A stretch of 64,000 bases of DNA from Promethearchaeota archaeon (GTDB lineage: Archaea; Asgardarchaeota; Lokiarchaeia; Sigyniarchaeales; SOKP01). Within the stretch, counting starts at the first letter, position 1; each line of letters begins with the position of its first letter. Location: positions 1-64,000 of the forward strand of contig JAHPZI010000017.1 in assembly GCA_019058295.1 (NCBI GenBank), written 5' to 3'. Positions 37,080-44,806 of the stretch are shown here, one piece after another. A model generated the notes under the pieces. It was not told the DNA's origin. It searched no databases and saw only the letters and a program-made list of their open reading frames with translations. The position numbers and the translations under genes were made by a program.

Positions 37080-37857
37080 ATTTTCCTATTTTGAATAATT
37101 GAACCATCTCTGCCAATGATGGTCTCCTCAACTGAAATTTGGCGATCAATCGTTTGTAGAATTGGATCTAAGAATATTTTAATTTTTTGACAGCAAGGAA
37201 CTTCCATTAACACCAGTTTGATGCTTTCTATTGGATTTAATTTTAAAATTTGCTCCAATTTTTCCAACTCGACTTCTCCAAGACCTAACATCGGACAAAC
37301 TGTTACCAATGGCTTTCCTCTAAGGATTTTTCTGTGAAAATCACCATAAGCAAATGGCGAACAGTCTGAGGCGATTACTAATTCTTTATTATTGAAATAT
37401 GGAGCGGTAGGATTAACTAATGTTAATTTTGTTGGCCATTGTCGTAATGCGGATGGAATTTCCCCTGTAAGTTCAGAATCTTCCCATATTTCCTCAAATA
37501 CTATTGGTTGAGATGATGGACAATTACATTGATGGGTGTGTGTAGATTTCTCCTTTTCCTTCAGTTTTTCTAAGTGGTTTTCTACAGCCTCCTCATCGAA
37601 TGCTACCGCTTCTCTTTCTATGATCCTTAAAGCACCTTCAGGACATTCTCCAATACACGCACCAAGCCCATCACAAAATACATCATTCACAACTTTAGCT
37701 TTTCCATCAATAATTTCGAGGGCGCCTTTTATGCTACATAAGAGATAACTTATGTTTCTGCACAGGCGACCACACAATTACCACAGCCAGTACACAAATC
37801 ATCATCAATTTTAATTATCTTTCTATTCACTAATTTTCCTTTTTCAGTTAAAGTCAT
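37076..37857 (-). pseudogene. Dicluster ferredoxin-domain protein gene split by a 20-nt insertion
   Basis: From an ATG at 37857 (ribosome binding site GAGGT) the product reads as a 4Fe-4S protein: DDDLCTGCGNCVVACAE, and then a TAA stop at 37750-37752. The next frame continues GALEIIDGKAKVV and GACIGECPEGALRI, the second ferredoxin motif. About 170 further residues follow, with Cys in NCPSS, SDCSPFAYGD and VPCCQKIK. Removing exactly 20 nt (37736-37755) rejoins the frames as CAE-SIK-GALEII. Relatives in anaerobes are continuous. So the gene is broken, or is read in some unusual way. Confidence 0.75.
37736..37755. repeat. Frame-disrupting 20-nt hairpin
   Basis: ACATAAG (37736-37742), a six-base loop, and CTTATGT (37749-37755) make a perfect 7-bp stem inside the ferredoxin gene. 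The total of 20 nt, not a multiple of three, accounts exactly for the frame change. Confidence 0.8.
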
Positions 37858-37920
37858 TTTTTTTTACCTCTTTTAGTTCTTATTTAAAGGATAATTAAAA
37901 CTTGATATAATTTTAATCTC

Positions 37921-37930
37921 GAACATGTTC
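37921..37930. promoter_or_regulatory. GAACATGTTC palindrome upstream of ferredoxin-domain gene
   Basis: A perfect 10-nt palindrome preceded by TC lies 64 nt upstream of the start at 37857. The same core, also preceded by TC, occurs at 42326 between cooS and the rubredoxin reductase. The shared core in two redox promoters suggests an operator for one regulator. Confidence 0.45.
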
Positions 37931-38033
37931 TTGTTTTCTATTTCCCTTAAAATTTGGATTATTAAGACTTCGGCATGATATCTAATGTGTTAAGGTTAAA
38001 AAATGAAAAAAAAAAATTAATTGTTTTTTATTC

Positions 38034-38052
38034 TTACTACTCTTCCTACCTA
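38034..38052 (-). repeat. 3' trailer repeat, copy 1
   Basis: The 19-nt plus-strand sequence TTACTACTCTTCCTACCTA overlaps the stop codon of the surface-protein gene at 38046 and is followed in the transcript sense by a run of T. The identical 19-mer sits at 39144-39162 after the superoxide reductase stop. It may be part of a shared terminator or a relic of local duplication. Confidence 0.5.
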
Positions 38053-39062
38053 GATTTGGGTTTCGCAATAATTCCTTTCTTAATTAAAACGATTATTACA
38101 GCAACGCCAGCGCCAATACTAACAAGAACAACAACAATAATAATTAATCCTATTTCAAAACCAGCCTCATCATCATCATCATCGTCATCATCGGGGGTTG
38201 GCAGTGGTGTGGATGTAGCTTCTTTTAATTTGAATAAAATTGCCTTTTCTTTAACACCATTAGTAAAATCAAGAAGATCAATAGAGACATTGTTATAATT
38301 TATCAAATCACCGTTATCTAACCCACTTACAGGATATGTTCTCATAAAAGAGAAGCCATTGACTGATGTAGTATTTTTGTATTGAAATTTAATGTTTCCA
38401 TTTTCATAGAAAATGGCTTGGAATGTTTGGTTCTTATAAGAACCAAATTCTTGAATCCAATAATATTCTATTATTAACTTTCTATTAGGAGCAGTATCCT
38501 TAACTTCATAATACACACCACCATCCGAATCACCTGGATCTAGATCACATCCAAATAGAAAAATACTACCATTAAACATTCCCATATTAGGAGCATTGCA
38601 ATCCTGTGGAATATATGCAAGTTGAACTCCTTCAAATGAATCCCATTCATAATCTGTCGGATCTCCATGATAGGAAAATGTCATCCATCCATTTGTACAC
38701 ACATTAAGATATTCATATACTCGTCCGAAATATTTAAAGTTCCATGCTCCGATTTCTGTGAGATTTAATCTTTGAGAACCATCATCATCATTGGGAAGTC
38801 CACTAGTATCAACAAAGTTTGTCAATCTAGTTCCCGTTTCATTAATTTCAATCCAATTATAGCTCGCATTAATAGTCATAGTATAATTAAAACCAGGATT
38901 CCAGCCAGATGTCTTTAATGTAGCAGTTGAATTTTCATCAATTATTTTATTTTTTGTATTTGCATTATTTTCAATTATAGTTGGAAATACTGGTAAAATC
39001 AAAATTAAAAACAATATAGCAAATAACCGTTCTTTTTTTTTTGTCAAATTTTTATCTACCAA
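38046..39062 (-). CDS. Secreted, membrane-anchored surface protein with poly-Asp linker
   Basis: The N-terminus has a Lys-rich start and a hydrophobic core (LFAILFLILILPVFPTI), a signal peptide. The extracellular part of about 240 residues is beta-rich with several N-x-T/S sequons. Residues 296-303 are eight consecutive Asp before one membrane segment (IGLIIIVVVLVSIGAGVAVIIVLI) and a short KKG...KPKSR tail. The general layout, not the sequence, resembles the large surface protein at the left edge. Function unknown; a structural or cell-surface role is inferred. Start probably TTG at 39062. Confidence 0.7.
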   Translation of the reverse strand: MVDKNLTKKKERLFAILFLILILPVFPTIIENNANTKNKIIDENSTATLKTSGWNPGFNYTMTINASYNWIEINETGTRLTNFVDTSGLPNDDDGSQRLNLTEIGAWNFKYFGRVYEYLNVCTNGWMTFSYHGDPTDYEWDSFEGVQLAYIPQDCNAPNMGMFNGSIFLFGCDLDPGDSDGGVYYEVKDTAPNRKLIIEYYWIQEFGSYKNQTFQAIFYENGNIKFQYKNTTSVNGFSFMRTYPVSGLDNGDLINYNNVSIDLLDFTNGVKEKAILFKLKEATSTPLPTPDDDDDDDDEAGFEIGLIIIVVVLVSIGAGVAVIIVLIKKGIIAKPKSR

Positions 39063-39143
39063 ATTTTATTGATAATTAAAGTTTTGACAAAAAAGTATTT
39101 AAAGGTTTTCAAAAAAAAAAAAAAATTGATAATTTTAATATTT

Positions 39144-39162
39144 TTACTACTCTTCCTACCTA
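39144..39162 (-). repeat. 3' trailer repeat, copy 2
   Basis: Identical 19-mer to 38034-38052. It lies immediately after the superoxide reductase stop codon at 39166 and is followed in the transcript by a 15-T run. Confidence 0.5.
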
Positions 39163-39165
39163 TAT

Positions 39166-39540
39166 TTAGGAGGACTTCCATAATCCATGGAGATTGCAAT
39201 ACTCCCGTGCCCAAAGTCCTTCCGTATCATCAACTACGAAGGTTGCTTTGGGTTCATCCCCTGGCTTTAAATTTACCTTTTCATAGAAATTATTACCTAT
39301 TAAGTTAATCCATTGAATCGAGTGTTCTTTAGTCATGGGATGAGGGGACCCCATAGAAATACCAACATCAACAGTTACGTTATTTCCATCAATTGTAATT
39401 TTTGGAACATGTTTCTCACCTTTCCAATCTGCTGTTTGTGGTTCTAATAACTCCATTTCTTGTTTACAACACTCTATATAGTCAGCTGTAGCGAAAAGGA
39501 CCGTCCCGCATTTATTACATTTATAAACTTCTTTTACCAT
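39166..39540 (-). CDS. Desulfoferrodoxin/superoxide reductase (first copy)
   Basis: An N-terminal desulforedoxin-type Fe site (YKCNKCG...ECCKQEM) precedes the superoxide reductase domain, whose iron ligands appear in GEKHVPKI, SPHPMTKEH and REYCNLHGLW. The class I-like two-iron form reduces superoxide to peroxide without making oxygen, with electrons from rubredoxin. A second copy lies at 49327. Ribosome binding site GGTGT. The last gene of a small redox group that includes a membrane mini-protein and a cupin. Confidence 0.9.
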   Translation of the reverse strand: MVKEVYKCNKCGTVLFATADYIECCKQEMELLEPQTADWKGEKHVPKITIDGNNVTVDVGISMGSPHPMTKEHSIQWINLIGNNFYEKVNLKPGDEPKATFVVDDTEGLWAREYCNLHGLWKSS

Positions 39541-39652
39541 ATTGACACCTCTTTATATTATTAATCCTCACTTTTCTTTTTAACGTGTTAAGATTAAGAA
39601 ATTAAATAAAAAAAAAAGATTTTATTTTTAAAAACATATTTGGTGCTGGTAA

Positions 39653-39823
39653 TCACAATTTAATTAAAGCAGCCCCAATAATTCCTACAATGACGCCAAC
39701 AATTATTAGTACCCAGCCAATCATTATCATATCAGCAGAACCAGCAATAATCAAGACAGCACCAATGACGCCTAGTATAGCTGCAACCATATCAATTATG
39801 ATTCCAACTTGTTTAGTTTCCAT
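39653..39823 (-). CDS. 56-residue two-helix membrane protein
   Basis: An ATG at 39823 with a GAGGTAT ribosome binding site opens 56 codons that are almost wholly hydrophobic: IIIDMVAAILGVIGAVLIIAG and MIGWVLIIVGVIVGIIGAAL. So there are two membrane helices in an NIN-IN hairpin, a small Gly-rich pair. No family assigned. The shadow frame on the opposite strand is weaker. Confidence 0.6.
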   Translation of the reverse strand: METKQVGIIIDMVAAILGVIGAVLIIAGSADMIMIGWVLIIVGVIVGIIGAALIKL

Positions 39824-39959
39824 TTTTAATACCTCACATTTTATATTAATAAAAGAAAATTTGTTGTATGAATAATTTCAACTTTTAAATATTTAAAACT
39901 TACCAGTATTAAAAGGTAAATTAAGGAAAAAAAAATCAAATTGAAGAAAAAAATTATAT

Positions 39960-40277
39960 TTATTCAGATCTAATCATTATTAGCATCATTTTATACTTTT
40001 CAATTGCTTTTAGAGCGTGTGGCTCATTTGCGGGCATGATAAGCATTTGATCTTTTTTCAGATGGTAAGGTTTGCCACTAATTGTAATTTCTGCTTCACC
40101 ATCAAAGATATAAACAAGAGCATCAAAAGGTGTCGTATGTTCGCTTAATCCTTGATCTTTATCGAAAGCAAAAAGGGTAACAGTACCTACCTTCTTATCG
40201 ATTAAAGTTTTACTCACAACTGAGTTATCTTGATAATCAATCAAACTATTCAGATTTTTAATAGAAGCTACTTCCAT
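39960..40277 (-). CDS. Single-domain cupin protein
   Basis: A compact beta-barrel of 105 residues with the two cupin motifs: LSEHTTPFDALVYIFDGEAEI (His-x-x-x-x-x-x-G/E form) and then KDQMLIMPANEPHAL with the second metal-binding His. Small cupins of this type in anaerobes are often part of oxidative stress or sugar metabolism and may bind a metal or small ligand. It precedes the CO dehydrogenase gene by 34 nt on the same strand, so it is probably its downstream co-transcribed gene. Confidence 0.8.
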   Translation of the reverse strand: MEVASIKNLNSLIDYQDNSVVSKTLIDKKVGTVTLFAFDKDQGLSEHTTPFDALVYIFDGEAEITISGKPYHLKKDQMLIMPANEPHALKAIEKYKMMLIMIRSE

Positions 40278-40311
40278 TTCTTTTCCCTCAATACATAAGT
40301 AAAATTATAAA

Positions 40312-42216
40312 TCATAATCCCAACTTCTTACGATTTGCTTCAATGTGTTCTAACATTGCATCAACAGCTTGAATCGTATCGGTTTCAACATGTAGGATTC
40401 CGCCAGTAACATCTTTACAGTCAACAGTTAATAATTTGACTAAATCTGGTCCTCCTGTAACCGTAGGAACAGGATTCACATAGGTGTAAAGTCCAAACGC
40501 AAGTGCAAATATCGCATCGATAGTTGCTTTTTGTTCCATATACTCCGGCGCGACAGCAACAACAGGTAAATCAGGGATTGGAACACCTCCAAGGGCATCT
40601 GAAACAGCGGCAACAAGATCTGCTACCCGTCCAGTATCCGTACATGTTCCATAACTTAGGACTGGAGGTGTACCCAATTTTTCACAAAGAGCCTTGAGAC
40701 CTGGGCCTGCTAAATCTTTTGCTTCCGGAGAACATAATCCTGCAACCTGTACTCCTCCATTTCCACATCCCATAGAAAGCACCAAGACATCTCTTTTAAT
40801 TAATTCTTTAGCTACAGCAACAGTATGTACATCTTGACCCTTATCTCTAAGACTTGTACAAGAAACAAGTCCCGCAACACCTCTTATAGTACCATCTTTT
40901 ATTGCATCAAGAAGAGGTGTTAAGGATCCTCCTAAAGCTTCAACAATACTTTCTGTAGAAAAGCCAACCACAGCCTCATTCATATCTAATCCTATTACAG
41001 GATCTATGCTTTCATGGCGTTCCTTAAAATTATCAATTGCCATTTGAAGCAATGTTGCTGCTTGTTCTTCTGCTTTTTCAGGGATATAATCAAGTCTTTC
41101 ATCAATTCCTTCAAAGGCAACTACTTCTGATACGGGAATTAATTTGAACTTGTATTTTTCAGCATAAAGTGGATCGATTGGCATTGAACAATTCATGTCG
41201 CATACAAATGCATCAATACACCCACTTGCGAGAACTGCTTCTTGCATTATCCAATTTCCCGTAAAACCATAGAAAACATCGTCCATCTCCCATCTTTGAA
41301 TCATTTCCTGTCCAGTTTCAATATTAGCGATAATTCGAAGGCCTTTAGCACCAACTGTTTTCGCTTTCTCTTGCCATTCAGGCTTTCTTGCCAATTGAAC
41401 CATTGCAAATCCAAGGAACGGTTCATGTCCATTGGGTAAAATATTAACATAATCAGGATCTAATACACCAAGATTTACCCGCATTTTATGAGGCCTTGGA
41501 ACATTAAAAAGAATATCTTGAATAAATTCATTGACAATTTGACTTTGATATGCCATAGCAATTCCTAATCGCATTGCTTTTAAGGCTAAGCTTGCATAAT
41601 ATCCATCTACATTCGTCAAACATGAACTTGTAGAGAACATCATTTCACCATAAAGACCGCCAGGATAAATTCCAATTTTTTTCCATACATCTTGTCTTTC
41701 TTTAGGTGCTAAAGCTTCAACAACCTTGCTGGGCTCATCAAACGGTCTATTGAAATCTTCCTTAACGGCATTATATAATCTTAAAGCAATTTCATTATCC
41801 GAACCAGAAGTATCTAAACCTAATCGATTTGCAAAACTTTTTAATTTTTGCGGTTCACTAATTTTAAACGGAGTTTTTCCTTCAATTGTCGCTTTTAACG
41901 TTTTTAGTGTAGTTTCTGTGTGATAATGATATGTGGAAGTACCCATTACATTTCTTAGAAGCATCATCCGCATAGCCATACCATCCGCTGTGATTCCACA
42001 GACCCCTCGTTTATCAATAGTTACATCTGCTCGACAAGGTCCATTAGAGCATAAATCACATCTAGCACCCTTTAAGCAGAATGGACATCTTTTATCGGGA
42101 ACACCACCAAATCCTTGAGCTTCAAACCGATCCCAGATATTAATCATGCCATCTTTTTTTATACGTTCATAGACTTTTTGTACCGATTTATGATATGAAA
42201 TTCTTTCTCCTTCCAT
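40312..42216 (-). CDS. cooS: Ni-Fe carbon monoxide dehydrogenase CooS, divergent
   Basis: The 634 residues follow the CooS plan. Compared with the Carboxydothermus CODH-II numbering I recall, the D-cluster is a CxxC (C44, C47) of the Desulfovibrio [2Fe-2S] type, and the B-cluster is C53/C56/C61/C73. C-cluster ligands H264, C343, C453, C484 and C525 are present, as is the acid-base Lys (K563). The ligand equal to Cys295 is Glu300 (NIETGQE where GICCTGNE is usual). Whether this still oxidises CO is uncertain. No acetyl-CoA synthase, CooF or CooC gene is adjacent, so it stands alone apart from the cupin. Confidence 0.8.
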   Translation of the reverse strand: MEGERISYHKSVQKVYERIKKDGMINIWDRFEAQGFGGVPDKRCPFCLKGARCDLCSNGPCRADVTIDKRGVCGITADGMAMRMMLLRNVMGTSTYHYHTETTLKTLKATIEGKTPFKISEPQKLKSFANRLGLDTSGSDNEIALRLYNAVKEDFNRPFDEPSKVVEALAPKERQDVWKKIGIYPGGLYGEMMFSTSSCLTNVDGYYASLALKAMRLGIAMAYQSQIVNEFIQDILFNVPRPHKMRVNLGVLDPDYVNILPNGHEPFLGFAMVQLARKPEWQEKAKTVGAKGLRIIANIETGQEMIQRWEMDDVFYGFTGNWIMQEAVLASGCIDAFVCDMNCSMPIDPLYAEKYKFKLIPVSEVVAFEGIDERLDYIPEKAEEQAATLLQMAIDNFKERHESIDPVIGLDMNEAVVGFSTESIVEALGGSLTPLLDAIKDGTIRGVAGLVSCTSLRDKGQDVHTVAVAKELIKRDVLVLSMGCGNGGVQVAGLCSPEAKDLAGPGLKALCEKLGTPPVLSYGTCTDTGRVADLVAAVSDALGGVPIPDLPVVAVAPEYMEQKATIDAIFALAFGLYTYVNPVPTVTGGPDLVKLLTVDCKDVTGGILHVETDTIQAVDAMLEHIEANRKKLGL

Positions 42217-42325
42217 TTTTTTTCAAACCTTTATTTGTTTTAATTCTTTAGGAAAACTAAGTTTATAAATATAGTTCTTATAAACCAAATAACAAATAAT
42301 TTATATCTAATTTAAAATCTCTTTC

Positions 42326-42335
42326 GAACATGTTC
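42326..42335. promoter_or_regulatory. GAACATGTTC palindrome in the cooS/rubredoxin-reductase intergenic region
   Basis: The 10-nt palindrome lies 110 nt upstream of the cooS start (minus) and 53 nt upstream of the plus-strand flavoprotein. Its core and the preceding TC match 37921-37930. A shared regulator for both divergent genes is a reasonable inference. Confidence 0.45.
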
Positions 42336-42387
42336 AAATTTAGAACTTATAATAAAAACTTTAAAATATTAAAAAAACCATTAAAAA

Positions 42388-43743
42388 ATGATGAAAGTAG
42401 TAATTATAGGAAATGGAGTAGCAGGAATCTTTGCGGCTCAAAATATTCGCATGCTTGATAAAGAGGCGGAGCTCGAGATATATTCTCTTGAAAACTATCC
42501 CTATTATACTCGAATTAAACTTCCAGAATTGATTTCTGAGCAAGTAACTATTGAGGATCTAATTGTATTTAAACAAGAATGGTATAACACGAAGAATATA
42601 AAGGTCACTTTAGGTAAGAAAATAAATAGAATTCATCTTGAACATAAGCATGTATTCTTTGAGGGAGAGAGTGAGCCGATTAAGTATGATAAATTAATTA
42701 TCGCTACAGGTAGCATGCCAAATATTCCTCCGATCAAGAATGCAAATGAGATGGTTGGTAAAGGAGTCTTTACATTAAGAAATATTGATAATGCTTTAGA
42801 AATAAAAGAATACATAGATAAGAATAAGGTTTTAAAAGCAATCATTATAGGAGGCGGTTTATTAGGTCTTGAACTTGCTAAACAGATAAAAAATTGTGGA
42901 TTAGACACTACTGTTGTGGAGTTTTTTCCGAGGCTATTACCAAGACAACTGGATGTTGATTGCGGAGGAATGCTAGAAAAAGTTATTGAGGATATGGGAA
43001 TAAAGGTTGTTCTTAGCGCCACTACAGAAGAGATTCTTGGAGAGGAGAAAGTAAAAGGAATTAAATTGAAAGATGGGCGTGAATTTGAGGCAGAAATAGT
43101 GTTAATTCAAGCTGGAATTAGAGCAACCATAGACTTAGCAAGACATACAGGCTTGGAAACTAATCGAGGAATTATAGTAAATAAATATTTAGAGACAAGT
43201 GTGGAGGATGTTTATGCTATTGGCGACTGCATTGAATTTAATAATCAAACTTGGGGTATTATTCCCGCATGTATAGAACAATCTAAAATCATTGCCGCCT
43301 CAGTGATTGGTAAGAAAACTGTAGAATATCAAGCTACTGTACCAAAAAATACACTTAAGATAGTTGGAATCGATTTAACTTCTGTTGGGGTGTTCGATCC
43401 CGAAGATATTGATCAAATAGGAGCAGGATGGCGAATTCTGAAAGCTGTGGATAAGAAAGGGAATTGTTATAAAAAAATTGTCCTTAAAGATAATAAACTT
43501 AAAGGAGCAATCTTATTTGGCGAAAAAAAGGCCATCCCATATGTTAACAAGAATATGGAATCCGAGATTCAAGAAGATGAGCTACGCAAGGCTGTTGGCA
43601 TATATAAATGGATATGTGAAGAATGCGGATATGTCTATGATGAGGCAAAACAAGAATTATTATATAAAGACTTGCCCGAGGATTGGAAATGTAAATGTGG
43701 GAATTATAAAGATAATTTTCAAAGGCAACCCCCTGAAGAATAA
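42388..43743 (+). CDS. NAD(P)H:rubredoxin reductase fused to a rubredoxin domain
   Basis: Residues about 1-385 form a FAD/NAD(P) oxidoreductase of the rubredoxin/nitrite reductase type: VVIIGNGVAGIFAAQNI (FAD), a second FAD strand VYAIGDCIEFN and AIIIGGGLLGLELA (NAD). Residues about 405-450 are rubredoxin-like: WICEECGYVYDE at the first iron loop and DWKCKCGNY at the second. The second loop is CxC where rubredoxins have CxxC, one residue short. A natural fusion would pass electrons from NAD(P)H to its own iron site, then to superoxide reductase and rubrerythrin. Confidence 0.85.
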   Translation: MMKVVIIGNGVAGIFAAQNIRMLDKEAELEIYSLENYPYYTRIKLPELISEQVTIEDLIVFKQEWYNTKNIKVTLGKKINRIHLEHKHVFFEGESEPIKYDKLIIATGSMPNIPPIKNANEMVGKGVFTLRNIDNALEIKEYIDKNKVLKAIIIGGGLLGLELAKQIKNCGLDTTVVEFFPRLLPRQLDVDCGGMLEKVIEDMGIKVVLSATTEEILGEEKVKGIKLKDGREFEAEIVLIQAGIRATIDLARHTGLETNRGIIVNKYLETSVEDVYAIGDCIEFNNQTWGIIPACIEQSKIIAASVIGKKTVEYQATVPKNTLKIVGIDLTSVGVFDPEDIDQIGAGWRILKAVDKKGNCYKKIVLKDNKLKGAILFGEKKAIPYVNKNMESEIQEDELRKAVGIYKWICEECGYVYDEAKQELLYKDLPEDWKCKCGNYKDNFQRQPPEE

Positions 43744-43760
43744 AATGGAGGTAAGGAATA

Positions 43761-43904
43761 ATTCCAAAATATAGATGTAAACGTTGCAATTATTTATACA
43801 TTGATGATGAGCAAAAACAATGTTTTGAAGATTTAGATGAGAAAGAATGGTGCTGTCCTCGATGTAAATGCAGCAAGAACATGTTTGTAAAACTGAATAA
43901 TTAA
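43761..43904 (+). CDS. Rubredoxin-like 47-residue protein, ATT start
   Basis: Translated from ATT at 43761 it reads (M)PKYRCKRCNYLYIDD..., then EWCCPRCKCSKNMF: two CxxC loops at rubredoxin spacing. No ATG, GTG or TTG fits this frame. GGAGGT (43747-43752) lies eight bases before the ATT, good ribosome binding spacing, and MPKYRC is a usual rubredoxin N-terminus. An ATA one codon earlier is the alternative. The ATG at 43745 belongs to another frame that stops after nine codons. It sits between the rubredoxin-reductase fusion and a normal rubredoxin. Confidence 0.7.
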   Translation: MPKYRCKRCNYLYIDDEQKQCFEDLDEKEWCCPRCKCSKNMFVKLNN

Positions 43905-43996
43905 TAACTGATAAGAAGATTTTATAAATTATAGACCTAAATTTTTTAATATTCTTGTTATTAAAATCCATATAATTAAAATTTAAGGTGCAAAAT

Positions 43997-44134
43997 ATGG
44001 CAAAATGGGAATGTACCGCTTGTGGATATATATACGATGAGGAAGCAGAAGGAACTAAATTTGAAGATTTACCTGACGATTGGACTTGCCCGGTCTGCGG
44101 TGTAGGAAAGGATATGTTTGAAAAAATATCATAA
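43997..44134 (+). CDS. rub: Rubredoxin
   Basis: A standard 45-residue rubredoxin: [38 protein letters not shown] with both CxxCG iron loops. GGTG lies nine bases before the ATG. Follows the rubredoxin-like gene by 92 nt with its own TATA-like upstream stretch. It is the likely electron carrier to FprA, superoxide reductase and rubrerythrin. Confidence 0.92.
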   Translation: MAKWECTACGYIYDEEAEGTKFEDLPDDWTCPVCGVGKDMFEKIS

Positions 44135-44184
44135 TTAATAATATATACTCTCTTCTTTCTTTTTTTTATTTTTATAATAGTCCA

Positions 44185-44622
44185 TCAATACTTAAGATCA
44201 ACATTTACTTCAATTCCCTCTCTAACGGCAGCGGTGACTGTACAATAATTTTCAAACATCTTCTTACACTGGTCTGCTCTTTTTCGCACAGCAGGATCAT
44301 CAATTTTAGAAACGATCTCTACATTTACTTTTTTAACTCTTAAAAAACCTTTATCGTTCCTTCCTATTATCACTTCGGCATCTGCTTTTAAATCATCAAT
44401 TGAAAAATTTCTTTTTTTTAGACAGAAAATAAAACTTGCACTTAAACATCCTAAAAGAGCCATACCGAGAAGTTTAGAAGGGTTTGGACCCCACATTTCT
44501 ACTTCTTCTTGATTTGTTTCATCGATATAGCAGTCTTTTACTGCCATTTGACCCATTTCACATTTGAAAATCATATCTTTTTCCAATTTTAGACCTACTT
44601 TAGTTTTTACTTCTTCAGCCAT
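44185..44622 (-). CDS. OsmC-family protein
   Basis: The OsmC/Ohr-type peroxide-handling fold of about 145 residues. Two conserved Cys sit in LLGCLSASF (near residue 55) and ENYCTVTAAVREG (near residue 132), as in the peroxidatic and resolving positions. Ohr-type members reduce organic hydroperoxides; other OsmC proteins act on small thiols. The redox neighbours fit an oxidative stress role. Convergent with the rubredoxin gene. Confidence 0.8.
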   Translation of the reverse strand: MAEEVKTKVGLKLEKDMIFKCEMGQMAVKDCYIDETNQEEVEMWGPNPSKLLGMALLGCLSASFIFCLKKRNFSIDDLKADAEVIIGRNDKGFLRVKKVNVEIVSKIDDPAVRKRADQCKKMFENYCTVTAAVREGIEVNVDLKY

Positions 44623-44806
44623 TATTATCTACCTCTATTGATAAATGGTTAAATAAATTATAATTTCTCTTTATCGAAAAATAATTTTTTATTATTATTT
44701 TACTTAAGAATTTATAATTCATATAAATTAAATTTAAATCCATTTTTAATATACAATTTTTAATATACAATAATTAAAAAGAATCCTATATAAATAGTGA
44801 TGAATA

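Noticed and set aside
37736..37755. Programmed ribosomal bypass over the hairpin
   Set aside because: No matching take-off and landing codons are present and no upstream stimulating peptide or other signal is visible; kept only as a remote option.
38167..38195. GAT/CAT trinucleotide run as a microsatellite
   Set aside because: It encodes the poly-Asp linker before the membrane anchor, so it is explained by the protein.
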